Positions 7,919-15,299 of a stretch of 16,205 bases of DNA are shown one piece after another. The stretch comes from Desulfacyla sp964522045 (GTDB taxonomy: Bacteria > Desulfobacterota > DSM-4660 > Desulfatiglandales > Desulfatiglandaceae). The stretch lies in contig CAZFSF010000059.1 of NCBI GenBank assembly GCA_964522045.1, forward strand, positions 1 to 16,205. Reading direction: 5' to 3'. Both the position numbers and the translations under genes were made by a program. How positions within the stretch are numbered: position 1 is the stretch's first letter; the number at the start of each line of letters is the position of its first letter. The notes beneath the pieces are model-generated. The model was not told where the DNA came from. It worked only from the letters and a program-made list of their open reading frames with translations, and did not search any database.

Positions 7919-7960
7919 GAACGTCGAACATCAAACGTCCAACATCGAATGTCGAATGAG
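7919..7960 (+). repeat. Heptamer array, left arm of the 7916-8236 spacer
   Basis: Six gapless heptamers: GAACGTC, GAACATC, AAACGTC, CAACATC, GAATGTC, GAATGAG. The array starts three bases after the ATPase stop codon. The 321-base spacer 7916-8236 holds this arm, about 150 bases of unrelated sequence with no gene I can support, and the inverted arm at 8110-8144. Confidence 0.8.
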
Positions 7961-8109
7961 AAAAAGGGATGATGAAGCAAGCATATCATCTTGAAGAATG
8001 ACTGCTTGAGAAACCTAATATTTTTGACGAGTATCAAAACCGCTGAAACGAGAAGGAAATGCTCATTCAAAGTTCGACATCGGAGTCTTCGCTTACCTGG
8101 TTTTTTTTC

Positions 8110-8144
8110 GATGTTGGACGTTCGATGTTCGATGTTCGACGTTC
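8110..8144 (-). repeat. Heptamer array, inverted right arm of the same spacer
   Basis: Five heptamers on the plus strand: GATGTTG, GACGTTC, GATGTTC, GATGTTC, GACGTTC. The reverse complement aligns with 7919-7949 except for one extra GAACATC unit and one G/A difference. A run of eight T residues (8101-8108) precedes it. The two arms could pair in RNA around a loop of about 150 bases. Confidence 0.8.
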
Positions 8145-8236
8145 AGCTTTAAGAACAACCCATAGAGCACAAATACAACCTGTAAATGGTTAAAAACAAC
8201 TTTTATGTTGCTCAATCCCGATGGCGGAGGCAAGAC

Positions 8237-8620
8237 ATGGCCAAGCTCAAGATAGAAGATCTCAAAAAGATCAAGGAATCCATGAAAGGAACTGTCAATC
8301 TGAGACAGGGAGAATACCGCGTTAAGATTACCGTTCACATGGGTACGTGCGGAATCGCGGCCGGCGCCCGGACCATCATGACTGCCTTCCTTGACAAGCT
8401 GGAAAGGAGTGGTGCAACCGATATTATTTTGACCTCATCAGGTTGCGCAGGGCTTTGTAATCACGAGCCGATGATTACCCTGGAAGTCAAGGGAGCTGCC
8501 CCGGTGAAATATATTAAATTGGACCCTGACAAGGCTAACAGGATCTTTGACGAGCATGTATTAGGGGGCACTCCTGTAGCTGATTATGCACTTTCTATTG
8601 GAAGTGAAACCACATATTAG
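8237..8620 (+). CDS. HndB-like thioredoxin-fold [2Fe-2S] protein
   Basis: A 127-residue cytoplasmic protein of the thioredoxin-like [2Fe-2S] ferredoxin type, resembling HndB of NADP-reducing hydrogenases. Cysteines are C38 (in GTCGIAAGA) and the C70-x3-C74 pair (SSGCAGLC). The first ligand position seen in NuoE or NuoF thioredoxin domains (C-x4-C) is here H34-x3-C38, which as far as I recall is usual for HndB rather than a defect. The start is ATG 8237, with GGAGG at 8226-8230, six bases away; an upstream in-frame ATG at 8186 has no Shine-Dalgarno and would add an unconserved tail. Together with the NuoE domain at 5680-6141 and NuoF at 8719-10320 it completes an HndA/B/C-like set. Its likely role is electron transfer within that complex. 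Confidence 0.85.
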   Translation: MAKLKIEDLKKIKESMKGTVNLRQGEYRVKITVHMGTCGIAAGARTIMTAFLDKLERSGATDIILTSSGCAGLCNHEPMITLEVKGAAPVKYIKLDPDKANRIFDEHVLGGTPVADYALSIGSETTY

Positions 8621-8699
8621 AAATTCAATCATTTAGGAATTTGGGGATTTAGAGATTAACAAAAGTTATTGGATTTAATCCATCAATTCCTTAATTTCT
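8619..8699 (+). repeat. Inverted A/T-rich arms with 7-bp units between the HndB-like and NuoF-GltD genes
   Basis: The left part reads ATTTAGG, AATTTGG (8631-8644), then GGATTTA, GAGATTA. AGAAATT (8619-8625) and GGAATT (8636-8641) are complementary to AATTTCT (8693-8699) and AATTCC (8685-8690). A short palindrome TGGATTTAATCCA lies between them. The overall plan, inverted arms filling a spacer, repeats that of 7311-7385 and 7919-8144. Confidence 0.5.
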
Positions 8700-8718
8700 G
8701 TTTGACGAGGCGGTTTTT

Positions 8719-11700
8719 ATGGAAAAGAAGTATCGCGTTCACCTGATGATATGCGCGGGAACCAGTTGTGTATCAAGTGGTTCACTTGACGTCAGAGATG
8801 CCCTGGTCAAAGAGATCGAGAAGAACAATCTCCAGGACGAAGTCTTTGTTGCCACAACCGGTTGCAACGGCTTTTGCGCAGCAGGCCCTTTGATGATTGC
8901 CTATCCCGACGAGGTATTTTACCAGAAACTAACAGTGGATGACGTCCCCTACTTTGTGGAGGAATACCTTATCAAGGGACGTGTAGTAAAAAAACATCTC
9001 TTTGAAAGTCCCGAAGCGGCTGAAGCAATACCGAGCATTAAAGAGATCGGCTTTTTCAGTCGCCAGGTCCTTGTTGCCCTCAAAAATAGGGGCCTCATCG
9101 ACCCGGACAACATAGACGAATATATCGCAAGGGATGGTTATTTGGGTGCTGCCAAGGCTCTCCTTGAGATGGCTCCTGAGCAGATTGTTGAAGAGATGAA
9201 GACCTCCGGTCTCAGGGGTCGCGGAGGGGCCGGCTTTCCCACGGGCCTGAAGTGGCAGTTTTGTGCTGCAGCAACGGGAACCCCCAAGTATATGCTATGC
9301 AATGCGGACGAGGGAGATCCGGGGGCCTTTATGGATCGTTCTATTCTCGAAAGCGACCCACACGCGGTATTGGAAGGAATGATCGTCGGCGCAAAGGCAA
9401 TCGGATCTCATCATGGTTATATCTATGTGCGTGCCGAATACCCCTTAGCCATCAAGCGACTCCAGACCGCCATCGGACAGGCCAAGGAATATGGTCTGTT
9501 AGGTGAGGATATCTTAGGTTCGGGATTTGATATGGATATCGATCTCTACTTCGGGGCTGGGGCCTTTGTATGCGGGGAAGAAACAGCCCTGATGCGTTCT
9601 ATCGAGGGCCTGAGAGGTATGCCTCGACCCAGGCCCCCGTTTCCTGCCAACAAGGGTCTATGGGACAAGCCATCGGTCCTAAATAATGTTGAGACCTTAG
9701 CAAATATTCCACAAATCATCTACCGGGGAGCCAACTGGTTTAACAGCCTCGGGACAGAGAAGAGCACAGGGACAAAGGTATTTGCATTAAGCGGCCGGGT
9801 CAGGAACATCGGACTCATCGAAGTGCCTATGGGCACCCCGTTACGATCCATTATCTATGACATCGGCGGCGGCATTCCCGATGGCAAGAGATTCAAGGCA
9901 GTCCAGTTGGGTGGCCCGTCAGGTGGATGCATACCCGCGAACCTGCTCGAAACCCCTGTGGATTATGAAAACATCGCCAAGACAGGTGCTATCGTGGGCT
10001 CGGGCGGTATGGTGGTCATGGATGAAACATCCTGCATGGTGGATGTGGCCCGGTTTTTTGTGGACTTCACAACGGACGAATCGTGCGGCAAGTGTACCCC
10101 CTGCAGGGAGGGGAGCCGTCAACTCCTCTGGATTCTGGAAAGGATCTGCCGGGGTGAAGGCGTTCCGGAAGATCTTGAGCGTCTGGAAAGCCTGGCCAAG
10201 GTCATCCAATCAGCCTCCCTTTGCGGGTTGGGACAGACCGTACCTAATCCGGTCCTGAGCACCCTCAGATACTTCAGGCATGAGTATGAGGCACACATAT
10301 ATGACAAGCATTGCCCCACGGGCACATGCAAACGGTTGAGTGCCCCGCCCTGCCAGTCTACATGCCCCACAGGCCAGGATGTCTCAACCTATGTGGCCCT
10401 CATTGGCCAGGGCAAGACTGAAAAGGCCTGGGAGATCATTAGAAAGGAAAACCCCCTCCCCATGGTCCTGGGCAGGGTCTGCCCGCACCCATGCGAGAGC
10501 CAGTGCAAACGTGGTGAGACCGATAAACCGATCAGCATCTGCGCGCTCAAACGGTTTGCGGCCGACGCAAACCGTGAAAAGCTGAAGGAGATACAACCGG
10601 TTCCTGTGCTCTACCCCCAGGACAAGGTGGCGGTTGTGGGCGCCGGACCTGCAGGCCTTACCGCGGCCCATGATCTCGCCCTTAAGGGCTATCCCGTTAC
10701 CATATTTGAGGAACTCCCCGTGAGCGGAGGGATGCTCCACGTGGGCATACCCGAATACAGACTTCCCCGCGACGTATTGAACGACGAGGTAGATGCAATT
10801 AAGCGTCTTGGGGTAGAGATTGAGCACGGCGTGCGAGTGGGAAAAGATAAGGGGATTGACGAACTTAGAGAGGAGGGCTATAAGGCCTTTTTCTTAGGCA
10901 TCGGCGCCCATAAGGGCCTCAAACTCCGCATACCCGGAGAGGATGACTTTGATGGATTTATTGACGCCACCGCCTTTTTGAGGAAGGTCAATTTAGGGGA
11001 AAAAGAGGCCCCCGGAAGAAAGGTATGCGTCATCGGGGCCGGAAACTCGGCCATTGATGCGGCGCGTACATCGATCCGTCTTGGAGCCGAAGAGGTCCAT
11101 ATTGTTTACCGCCGCCAGCGGGAACAGATGCCCGCAAACGCGGCAGAAGTAGACGCGGCAGACGAGGAAGGGATACATATTGACCTCTTGACCTCTCCTG
11201 TTCGCATCATCGGTAAAGACGGCAAGGTGACCGGCATGGAGTGTCTTAGGAATAAACTCGGTGAACCGGACGAGAGCGGCCGGCGCAGACCGGTTCCTGT
11301 TGAAGGCTCGGAATTTATCATTGAAACCGACGTGATCATCCCCGCCATCAGCCAGCAACCCGACCTCTCTTTTTTAGGTGAAGACAGCGAGTTTCATATC
11401 AGCCGCTGGAACTCCTTTGAGGTCGATGAAAAGACATTAGCGACAAATGTTCCGGGGTTTTTTGCCGGGGGAGATGCCGTTACCGGTCCGGCTACTGTAG
11501 TCCAGGCAGTGGGCGCAGGCCATAAGGCCGCAGTATCCATAGACTGCTACCTTCGCGGGAAACCGTTCAAAGGCTACTGGTATCCCAAACCTCATCTGAT
11601 GGTAGACCGGCTCGAATTGACTGAGGAAGACGAAAAGCTTGTCCGGCCCACCATGAATGAACTTCCGGTAAAAGAGCGCATAACCAACTTCAAGGAAGTC

Positions 11701-11766
11701 GAATTTGGGCTCAGCGAAGAGACCGCGCTTCTCGAGGCCCGTCGCTGCCTCCGTTGCGATCTCTAA
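8719..11766 (+). CDS. NuoF fused to a complete GltD/NfnB-like NADPH flavoprotein
   Basis: A 1015-residue cytoplasmic fusion. Residues 1-95 are a thioredoxin-like [2Fe-2S] domain (C12, C17, C49, C53). Residues 110-510 are NuoF/HndC: FMN loop GRGGAG (167-172), NADH-binding GAGAFVCGEE (279-288), and the [4Fe-4S] ligands C456, C459, C462 and C502. A short CPTGTC remnant (532-537) marks where HndC or HydB would normally carry a C-terminal ferredoxin. From about 540 it is a full glutamate synthase small-subunit-like module with an FeS head (C545, C549, C588, C592, C596), FAD motif GAGPAG (641-646), second nucleotide motif GAGNSA (773-778), and the C-terminal FAD motif GGDAVTGP (917-924). Both NADH and NADPH sites look intact, so one polypeptide could link the two pools. 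GAGG at 8707-8710 precedes the start. Related architecture is known in NfnB and in bifurcating HydB-type enzymes. The exact partner and direction are inferred. Confidence 0.95.
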   Translation: MEKKYRVHLMICAGTSCVSSGSLDVRDALVKEIEKNNLQDEVFVATTGCNGFCAAGPLMIAYPDEVFYQKLTVDDVPYFVEEYLIKGRVVKKHLFESPEAAEAIPSIKEIGFFSRQVLVALKNRGLIDPDNIDEYIARDGYLGAAKALLEMAPEQIVEEMKTSGLRGRGGAGFPTGLKWQFCAAATGTPKYMLCNADEGDPGAFMDRSILESDPHAVLEGMIVGAKAIGSHHGYIYVRAEYPLAIKRLQTAIGQAKEYGLLGEDILGSGFDMDIDLYFGAGAFVCGEETALMRSIEGLRGMPRPRPPFPANKGLWDKPSVLNNVETLANIPQIIYRGANWFNSLGTEKSTGTKVFALSGRVRNIGLIEVPMGTPLRSIIYDIGGGIPDGKRFKAVQLGGPSGGCIPANLLETPVDYENIAKTGAIVGSGGMVVMDETSCMVDVARFFVDFTTDESCGKCTPCREGSRQLLWILERICRGEGVPEDLERLESLAKVIQSASLCGLGQTVPNPVLSTLRYFRHEYEAHIYDKHCPTGTCKRLSAPPCQSTCPTGQDVSTYVALIGQGKTEKAWEIIRKENPLPMVLGRVCPHPCESQCKRGETDKPISICALKRFAADANREKLKEIQPVPVLYPQDKVAVVGAGPAGLTAAHDLALKGYPVTIFEELPVSGGMLHVGIPEYRLPRDVLNDEVDAIKRLGVEIEHGVRVGKDKGIDELREEGYKAFFLGIGAHKGLKLRIPGEDDFDGFIDATAFLRKVNLGEKEAPGRKVCVIGAGNSAIDAARTSIRLGAEEVHIVYRRQREQMPANAAEVDAADEEGIHIDLLTSPVRIIGKDGKVTGMECLRNKLGEPDESGRRRPVPVEGSEFIIETDVIIPAISQQPDLSFLGEDSEFHISRWNSFEVDEKTLATNVPGFFAGGDAVTGPATVVQAVGAGHKAAVSIDCYLRGKPFKGYWYPKPHLMVDRLELTEEDEKLVRPTMNELPVKERITNFKEVEFGLSEETALLEARRCLRCDL

Positions 11767-11827
11767 CCATGGTTTTCACGACTTATCGCGAAGTTTCCAT
11801 GCCCGCTTTCATATGCCAAAATCTCAG

Positions 11828-11848
11828 GATTTAGGAATTTACGAATGA
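11828..11848 (+). repeat. Short heptamer array running into the second DRTGG start
   Basis: GATTTAG, GAATTTA and CGAATGA in tandem. The last unit contains the ATG at 11845, and AGGA (11833-11836) within the array probably serves as the Shine-Dalgarno. Confidence 0.45.
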
Positions 11849-12243
11849 ATGATATAAAGAAAAAAACCCTGAATTTAACTGATATCAAAGATCTGTTGCA
11901 TGCCAAAGTTGTTGTGGGAGAGGACAAGCTCGATATTCCTGTCAAGGCCGGCACCGCAAGCGATTTGATGAGTGACATGCTCACGGGACAAAATAACGAT
12001 GTGGTTTTACTGACGGGCCTCTGCAACATCCAGGTTATACGCACATCTGTCATTGCCGGCGTTGCGGCAGTCGTACTGGTCAGGGGAAAGCAGCCTACTC
12101 CGGAGATAATTGCTCAAGCCCGGGAACATGGGGTGCCACTCCTCTCAACACCTTTTACCATGTTTACATCATGTGGGAGATTGTTTTCCAAAGGACTTCG
12201 AGGCGTTGAGGAAAAGGCTCCCTCCTCGGATGATTCCAGATAA
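11845..12243 (+). CDS. DRTGG-domain protein (second copy)
   Basis: A 132-residue cytoplasmic protein, paralogous to the product of 6193-6534: both share ASDLMSD, a central hydrophobic strand region, a G(R/K)xPxxxxxxxA segment and a C-terminal GRLF stretch. DRTGG domains occur alone or next to CBS and phosphotransacetylase domains, and stand-alone copies cluster with [FeFe]-hydrogenase sensor genes. No catalytic residues are recognisable, and a ligand-sensing role is an inference. The start is ATG 11845, with AGGA eight bases upstream. This copy heads the second regulatory trio: DRTGG, RsbW-like ATPase, hydrogenase-like sensor. The C-terminal 15 residues are polar and probably disordered. Confidence 0.72.
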   Translation: MNDIKKKTLNLTDIKDLLHAKVVVGEDKLDIPVKAGTASDLMSDMLTGQNNDVVLLTGLCNIQVIRTSVIAGVAAVVLVRGKQPTPEIIAQAREHGVPLLSTPFTMFTSCGRLFSKGLRGVEEKAPSSDDSR

Positions 12244-12279
12244 TGTGTCTTTCGCTCCGAAACTTTTTCTCAAAAACAA

Positions 12280-12305
12280 GCTTTTCGAAAAATAGGCAGA
12301 AAAGC
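12280..12305 (+). terminator. Possible weak hairpin or attenuator after the second DRTGG gene
   Basis: GCTTTTC (12280-12286) can pair with GAAAAGC (12299-12305), followed by CTTTT. An alternative AGGC/GCCT hairpin (12294-12297 with 12304-12307) uses the same bases, so the two exclude each other. The stems are short and A/T-rich; this may be chance. Confidence 0.2.
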
Positions 12306-12352
12306 CTTTTGCGCTCTCTTTTCAGATATTGTAAAAGATCTAAATAACAACT

Positions 12353-12384
12353 ACTTAACCACTCAGCTACTCGAACAATTAACG
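12353..12384 (+). repeat. 8-bp periodic array upstream of the RsbW-like gene
   Basis: ACTTAACC, ACTCAGCT, ACTCGAAC, AATTAACG in tandem. This is the only clear period-8 stretch in the window. It occupies the region where the promoter or ribosome site for 12397 would be expected. Confidence 0.45.
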
Positions 12385-12396
12385 AGTTCTGTTTGT

Positions 12397-12828
12397 ATGA
12401 CCGACTTGGTAAAGAGCTTTAATGTAACAGCGCGGGACTTTGCAAAAGCTGGAGAGGGTTCTCTGCAGATTCAAAGCCTCCTTAAATCAATCGGGTTTGA
12501 CCCTGACCTGATCAGACGTATTTCAATCTGCGCCTATGAAGCGGAAATGAACGCTGTAATGCATGGAGGAGACGGAGAAATAGTGTTAACGGTAAGCTCG
12601 AGAGATATTGTCCTTGAAATCAGCGATGATGGCCCAGGGATTAAAGATGTTGAGTTGGCCCTCAGGGAGGGGTATTCCACTGCGACACCAGAGCATAGAG
12701 AAATGGGTTTTGGAGCTGGGATGGGTCTCCCAAACATAAACAAGAACGCCGATTCCCTTGCAATTGATTCATCGGATGGACGAGGCACCCATCTGAAGAT
12801 AAGTTTTAAGGTTGAAAACACACAATAA
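12397..12828 (+). CDS. RsbW-like anti-sigma-factor-type GHKL serine kinase/ATPase
   Basis: A 143-residue cytoplasmic single-domain protein. Motifs in order are an N-box (AEMNAVMHGG) at about residues 49-58, a G1 box (ISDDGPGI) at about 74-81, a G2 motif (FGAGMGLPNI) near 108, and GRGTHL near the end. This matches the RsbW/SpoIIAB-type GHKL family, which act as switch kinases or anti-sigma factors. No partner anti-anti-sigma factor, sigma factor or PP2C phosphatase is encoded in the window. The stop codon is two bases before the start of the hydrogenase-like sensor, so the two are translationally coupled and probably interact. The Shine-Dalgarno before ATG 12397 is weak. Its likely role is to convert the state of the sensor into a protein-partner signal (inference from context). 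Confidence 0.85.
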   Translation: MTDLVKSFNVTARDFAKAGEGSLQIQSLLKSIGFDPDLIRRISICAYEAEMNAVMHGGDGEIVLTVSSRDIVLEISDDGPGIKDVELALREGYSTATPEHREMGFGAGMGLPNINKNADSLAIDSSDGRGTHLKISFKVENTQ

Positions 12829-12830
12829 CC

Positions 12831-14129
12831 ATGACAGCCCAAGATACCGAACTTGTGCGTTACGTTCAGATTGATGAGTCCCTATGCAACGGATGCGTTC
12901 TTTGCATGAAGGCATGTCCAACAAAGGCCATCCGTGTCAAAGAGGGCAACGTGGCTCGTATCGAGGGCGTTTGCATTGACTGCTGGGAATGCGTTCGAGT
13001 CTGTCCTAAGGGAGCGATCAAGGCGATTACCTCCGATACCTTCGACTTGACAGAAAAAGACAATATCATTGTCGCCCCATCCACAGTCCTTTACTCTCAA
13101 TTCGGACAAGATATATTGCCAAATGACGTCCTTTTAGGCCTCAAAAGAATGGGATTCGGTTACATACACGACCAGTCTTACACAAGCGAGATTTTCAATC
13201 TTGCAATCGAGCTTTATATCAATGAAAATCGGGAAAAACCTAATGCACCCCTCCCCTTCATATCGCCCGTCTGCCCTGTGGTAGTCAGTCTTATCGCATA
13301 CAGGTTCCCATCTCTTCTGGGACATATCCCTCCCTTAGTTACCCCCCGTGAGATCGTGGCAAGAGAAGGAAAAGAGAGGTTGTCTGCAAAACATGGAACC
13401 AAGGCAAAGGATATTAAAGTGTTACACATCACGCCCTGCCCGTCAAAAATGATTTGCATAAAAGACCCTGTGTTGCTGGAGCATTCATATCTTGATGCGG
13501 CCATGGGGATAAACAGCATCTATGAAGAATTAAAAAATAGTATTAAGGACGTAGAGGATGATATTGTATTGCATCACTCCAGCGGCATTGGGCTGAGTTG
13601 GGGTATGTCTGGAGGTGAGATCTCCGGGATGGAACTGAAATGCCTTGCGATTTCAGGTCTCGAGGAGACCATACATTATTTAGAGAAAATCGAAATGGGC
13701 CTGCTCGGGGATATTGATTATGTAGAATTCAGGACCTGTACGGAAGGCTGCCTTGGAGGTCCTTATGCCGTGGCAGACAAGTACCAGGCCAAGCACAATC
13801 TCCAAAAGCTTATTCATATGTTCGGGATGGAAAAAAGGGTCAAATATAGTTACGTAAAAAAGCTGTATGATAGGGGATGGTTTATCATTGACAAATCACC
13901 GGGCTATGGGAAAAGAAAACTCCCACAACTCACCTCATCCGAGATATCCAAGGGTATTGACAGACAAAATAGCATAGAGGAGATCCTGCGATTGCTGCCG
14001 CGCAAGGAATGCGGGGCATGCGGCTGCCCCGACTGCGCCACCTTTGCCGAAGATGTAGTTGATGGCAGAACCTCACTCCAGAGCTGTATGTTTTTGACGC
14101 TCTATCCGGATTTCTCAAAGCGATTTTAA
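12831..14129 (+). CDS. [FeFe]-hydrogenase-like sensor protein with ferredoxin and C-terminal FeS domains
   Basis: A 432-residue cytoplasmic protein. Residues 15-66 hold two [4Fe-4S] ferredoxin motifs (CNGCVLCMKAC and CIDCWECVRVC). Residues 75-340 form an iron hydrogenase large-subunit C-terminal domain. The H-cluster loops are altered: L1 is SPVCP (C148 kept; the neighbouring proton-shuttle Cys of TSCCP is V147), L2 is TPCPSK (C203, K206), and L3 is RTCTEGCLGG (C303, C307). All four cluster-ligand Cys positions thus seem present while the proton-transfer Cys is absent, as in putative sensory groups. Residues 395-425 form an RnfB/CdhD-type FeS motif (CGACGCPDC and a later Cys). It has no PAS domain. 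It is coupled to the RsbW-like gene two bases upstream. The probable role is H2 or redox sensing, not H2 turnover. Confidence 0.88.
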   Translation: MTAQDTELVRYVQIDESLCNGCVLCMKACPTKAIRVKEGNVARIEGVCIDCWECVRVCPKGAIKAITSDTFDLTEKDNIIVAPSTVLYSQFGQDILPNDVLLGLKRMGFGYIHDQSYTSEIFNLAIELYINENREKPNAPLPFISPVCPVVVSLIAYRFPSLLGHIPPLVTPREIVAREGKERLSAKHGTKAKDIKVLHITPCPSKMICIKDPVLLEHSYLDAAMGINSIYEELKNSIKDVEDDIVLHHSSGIGLSWGMSGGEISGMELKCLAISGLEETIHYLEKIEMGLLGDIDYVEFRTCTEGCLGGPYAVADKYQAKHNLQKLIHMFGMEKRVKYSYVKKLYDRGWFIIDKSPGYGKRKLPQLTSSEISKGIDRQNSIEEILRLLPRKECGACGCPDCATFAEDVVDGRTSLQSCMFLTLYPDFSKRF

Positions 14130-14140
14130 CCAATAAATTG

Positions 14141-14614
14141 CTACGAATTGGATGCCCTATCAGAATCCGACTGAGGGGTGCCTGAACGAAGGAGTATCCG
14201 CGTCATCCTGGGACGAAATTCACTCCTTGAACGCAAGGACCTGTCAAAACGTTTGAGGGCATAAAAGGTAATCCCCATGACCAAAAACCCACCAATAACA
14301 GAGGCCAAAGGGAGAGGCATATGTAAAACCCCGGCAAGCGACCCTCCTGCAAAAGCGCCTGCCATCAGGGCTACTACGGGGAGTATGTAAACAAGTAGGG
14401 ACAGCTTCAAGAATGAACCAGAGGGAACGCTGAGTTCAACGTGATCTCCCTGCCCTGCCCCGAGATCATTGGCAACCTCGACTACCATACTTTTGCCGGA
14501 AACCACTTCACAACTACCGCGGGATTCACAGGTTGCACAGGCCGAACTCTTCTTGATTCGAACCAGGGTCTTTTGCCCGGATACATCTTCAATAACGCCT
14601 TGTTCAGTGACCAT
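14141..14614 (-). CDS. rseC: RseC/MucC-family protein (SoxR-reducing system partner of Rnf/Rsx)
   Basis: A 157-residue inner-membrane protein. The N-terminal part carries the RseC cysteine cluster C26-x2-C29-x5-C35; two membrane helices follow (about residues 75-95 and 100-120), then a basic, polar C-terminus. In E. coli RseC works with the Rnf-like Rsx complex in reducing SoxR, and in many anaerobes rseC homologues lie near rnf genes. The start is taken at ATG 14614 (MVTEQGVIED), with GGAG five bases upstream; a longer frame from 14662 would add 16 residues with no conservation I recognise. The gene converges on the hydrogenase-like sensor, with only 11 bases between the stop codons and no clear terminator. 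It shares its strand with the exported peroxiredoxin and thioredoxin genes. Confidence 0.85.
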   Translation of the reverse strand: MVTEQGVIEDVSGQKTLVRIKKSSACATCESRGSCEVVSGKSMVVEVANDLGAGQGDHVELSVPSGSFLKLSLLVYILPVVALMAGAFAGGSLAGVLHMPLPLASVIGGFLVMGITFYALKRFDRSLRSRSEFRPRMTRILLRSGTPQSDSDRASNS

Positions 14615-14699
14615 GAAAACTCCGTGATGTTGGAGGTCCAACTTCATGGAACAATGACCCATATATTCAAAATACTATTCTAAATCGCCATCTCCTCTC

Positions 14700-15299
14700 C
14701 TACCTGGAGAATTTACCGAGCTCCTTTACAAGAGCCTCAAGGCGCGGTCTCTTGTTAATATCATGAACATCTATGTACCGGATGATCCCCTTTTTGTCGA
14801 TGACGAAGAGGGCTCTCTCTGATACGCCATCTGAACGTAAAACCCCGTACATCCGGGCAACGGCGCCGTGGGGCCAGAAATCAGAGAGCACCGGAAACCA
14901 TAGGGTACCCATTTGGTTAATCCATGCGAACTGGGAGGGAATATTGTCCACAGTAATCCCTATGAGAACGGCATCATGTTTGTCAAAGATATCTTTAACG
15001 ATATTATATCCGGGCCACTGGTCTGAACAGACCGGGGTCCATGCGGCCGGGACAAAAGAGATGACCACATTCTTCTTCCCCAAATAATCATGAAGGGATA
15101 CCTGGCCTCCGGCCACCGCCGGAAGGGTAAAATCAGGGGCCTTGTCCCCCACCCTGACCTTCAATACGCTATCAACCGGCTTGAGTATGCCGGGATCATA
15201 GATATTGTCTTTGAAGGCACTGGATCTGCCATAGACGGTTGTTCCTAAAAACTGCCCTGTGAACAACAACGCAAGCATGAGGAGTAGACATTTTTTCAT
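14700..15299 (-). CDS. Exported AhpC/TSA-family peroxiredoxin-like protein
   Basis: A 199-residue protein. Residues 1-24 form a signal peptide (basic start, hydrophobic core, no lipobox), so the protein acts outside the cytoplasm. The peroxiredoxin signature P84-A-A-W-T88-P-V-C91 gives the peroxidatic Cys with its supporting Pro and Thr. No second Cys is present in the mature part, so it is a 1-Cys type or uses an external partner. The start ATG overlaps the upstream stop codon by four bases (ATGA at 15296-15299), so it is co-translated with the TlpA-type thioredoxin, which is a natural candidate reductant. The pairing suggests periplasmic peroxide removal in an oxygen-sensitive organism (inference). 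Confidence 0.87.
   Translation of the reverse strand: MKKCLLLMLALLFTGQFLGTTVYGRSSAFKDNIYDPGILKPVDSVLKVRVGDKAPDFTLPAVAGGQVSLHDYLGKKNVVISFVPAAWTPVCSDQWPGYNIVKDIFDKHDAVLIGITVDNIPSQFAWINQMGTLWFPVLSDFWPHGAVARMYGVLRSDGVSERALFVIDKKGIIRYIDVHDINKRPRLEALVKELGKFSR

Noticed and set aside
7917..7994. Short open frame with a GGATG-type start inside the heptamer array (25 codons)
   Set aside because: It is encoded almost wholly by the repeat units, with no recognisable protein and no continuation; it is best explained as an accident of the array.
14124..14155. Hairpin between the converging sensor and rseC genes (CCAAT...ATTGG)
   Set aside because: The stem is five base pairs with a long loop and no T-run; it is likely chance.
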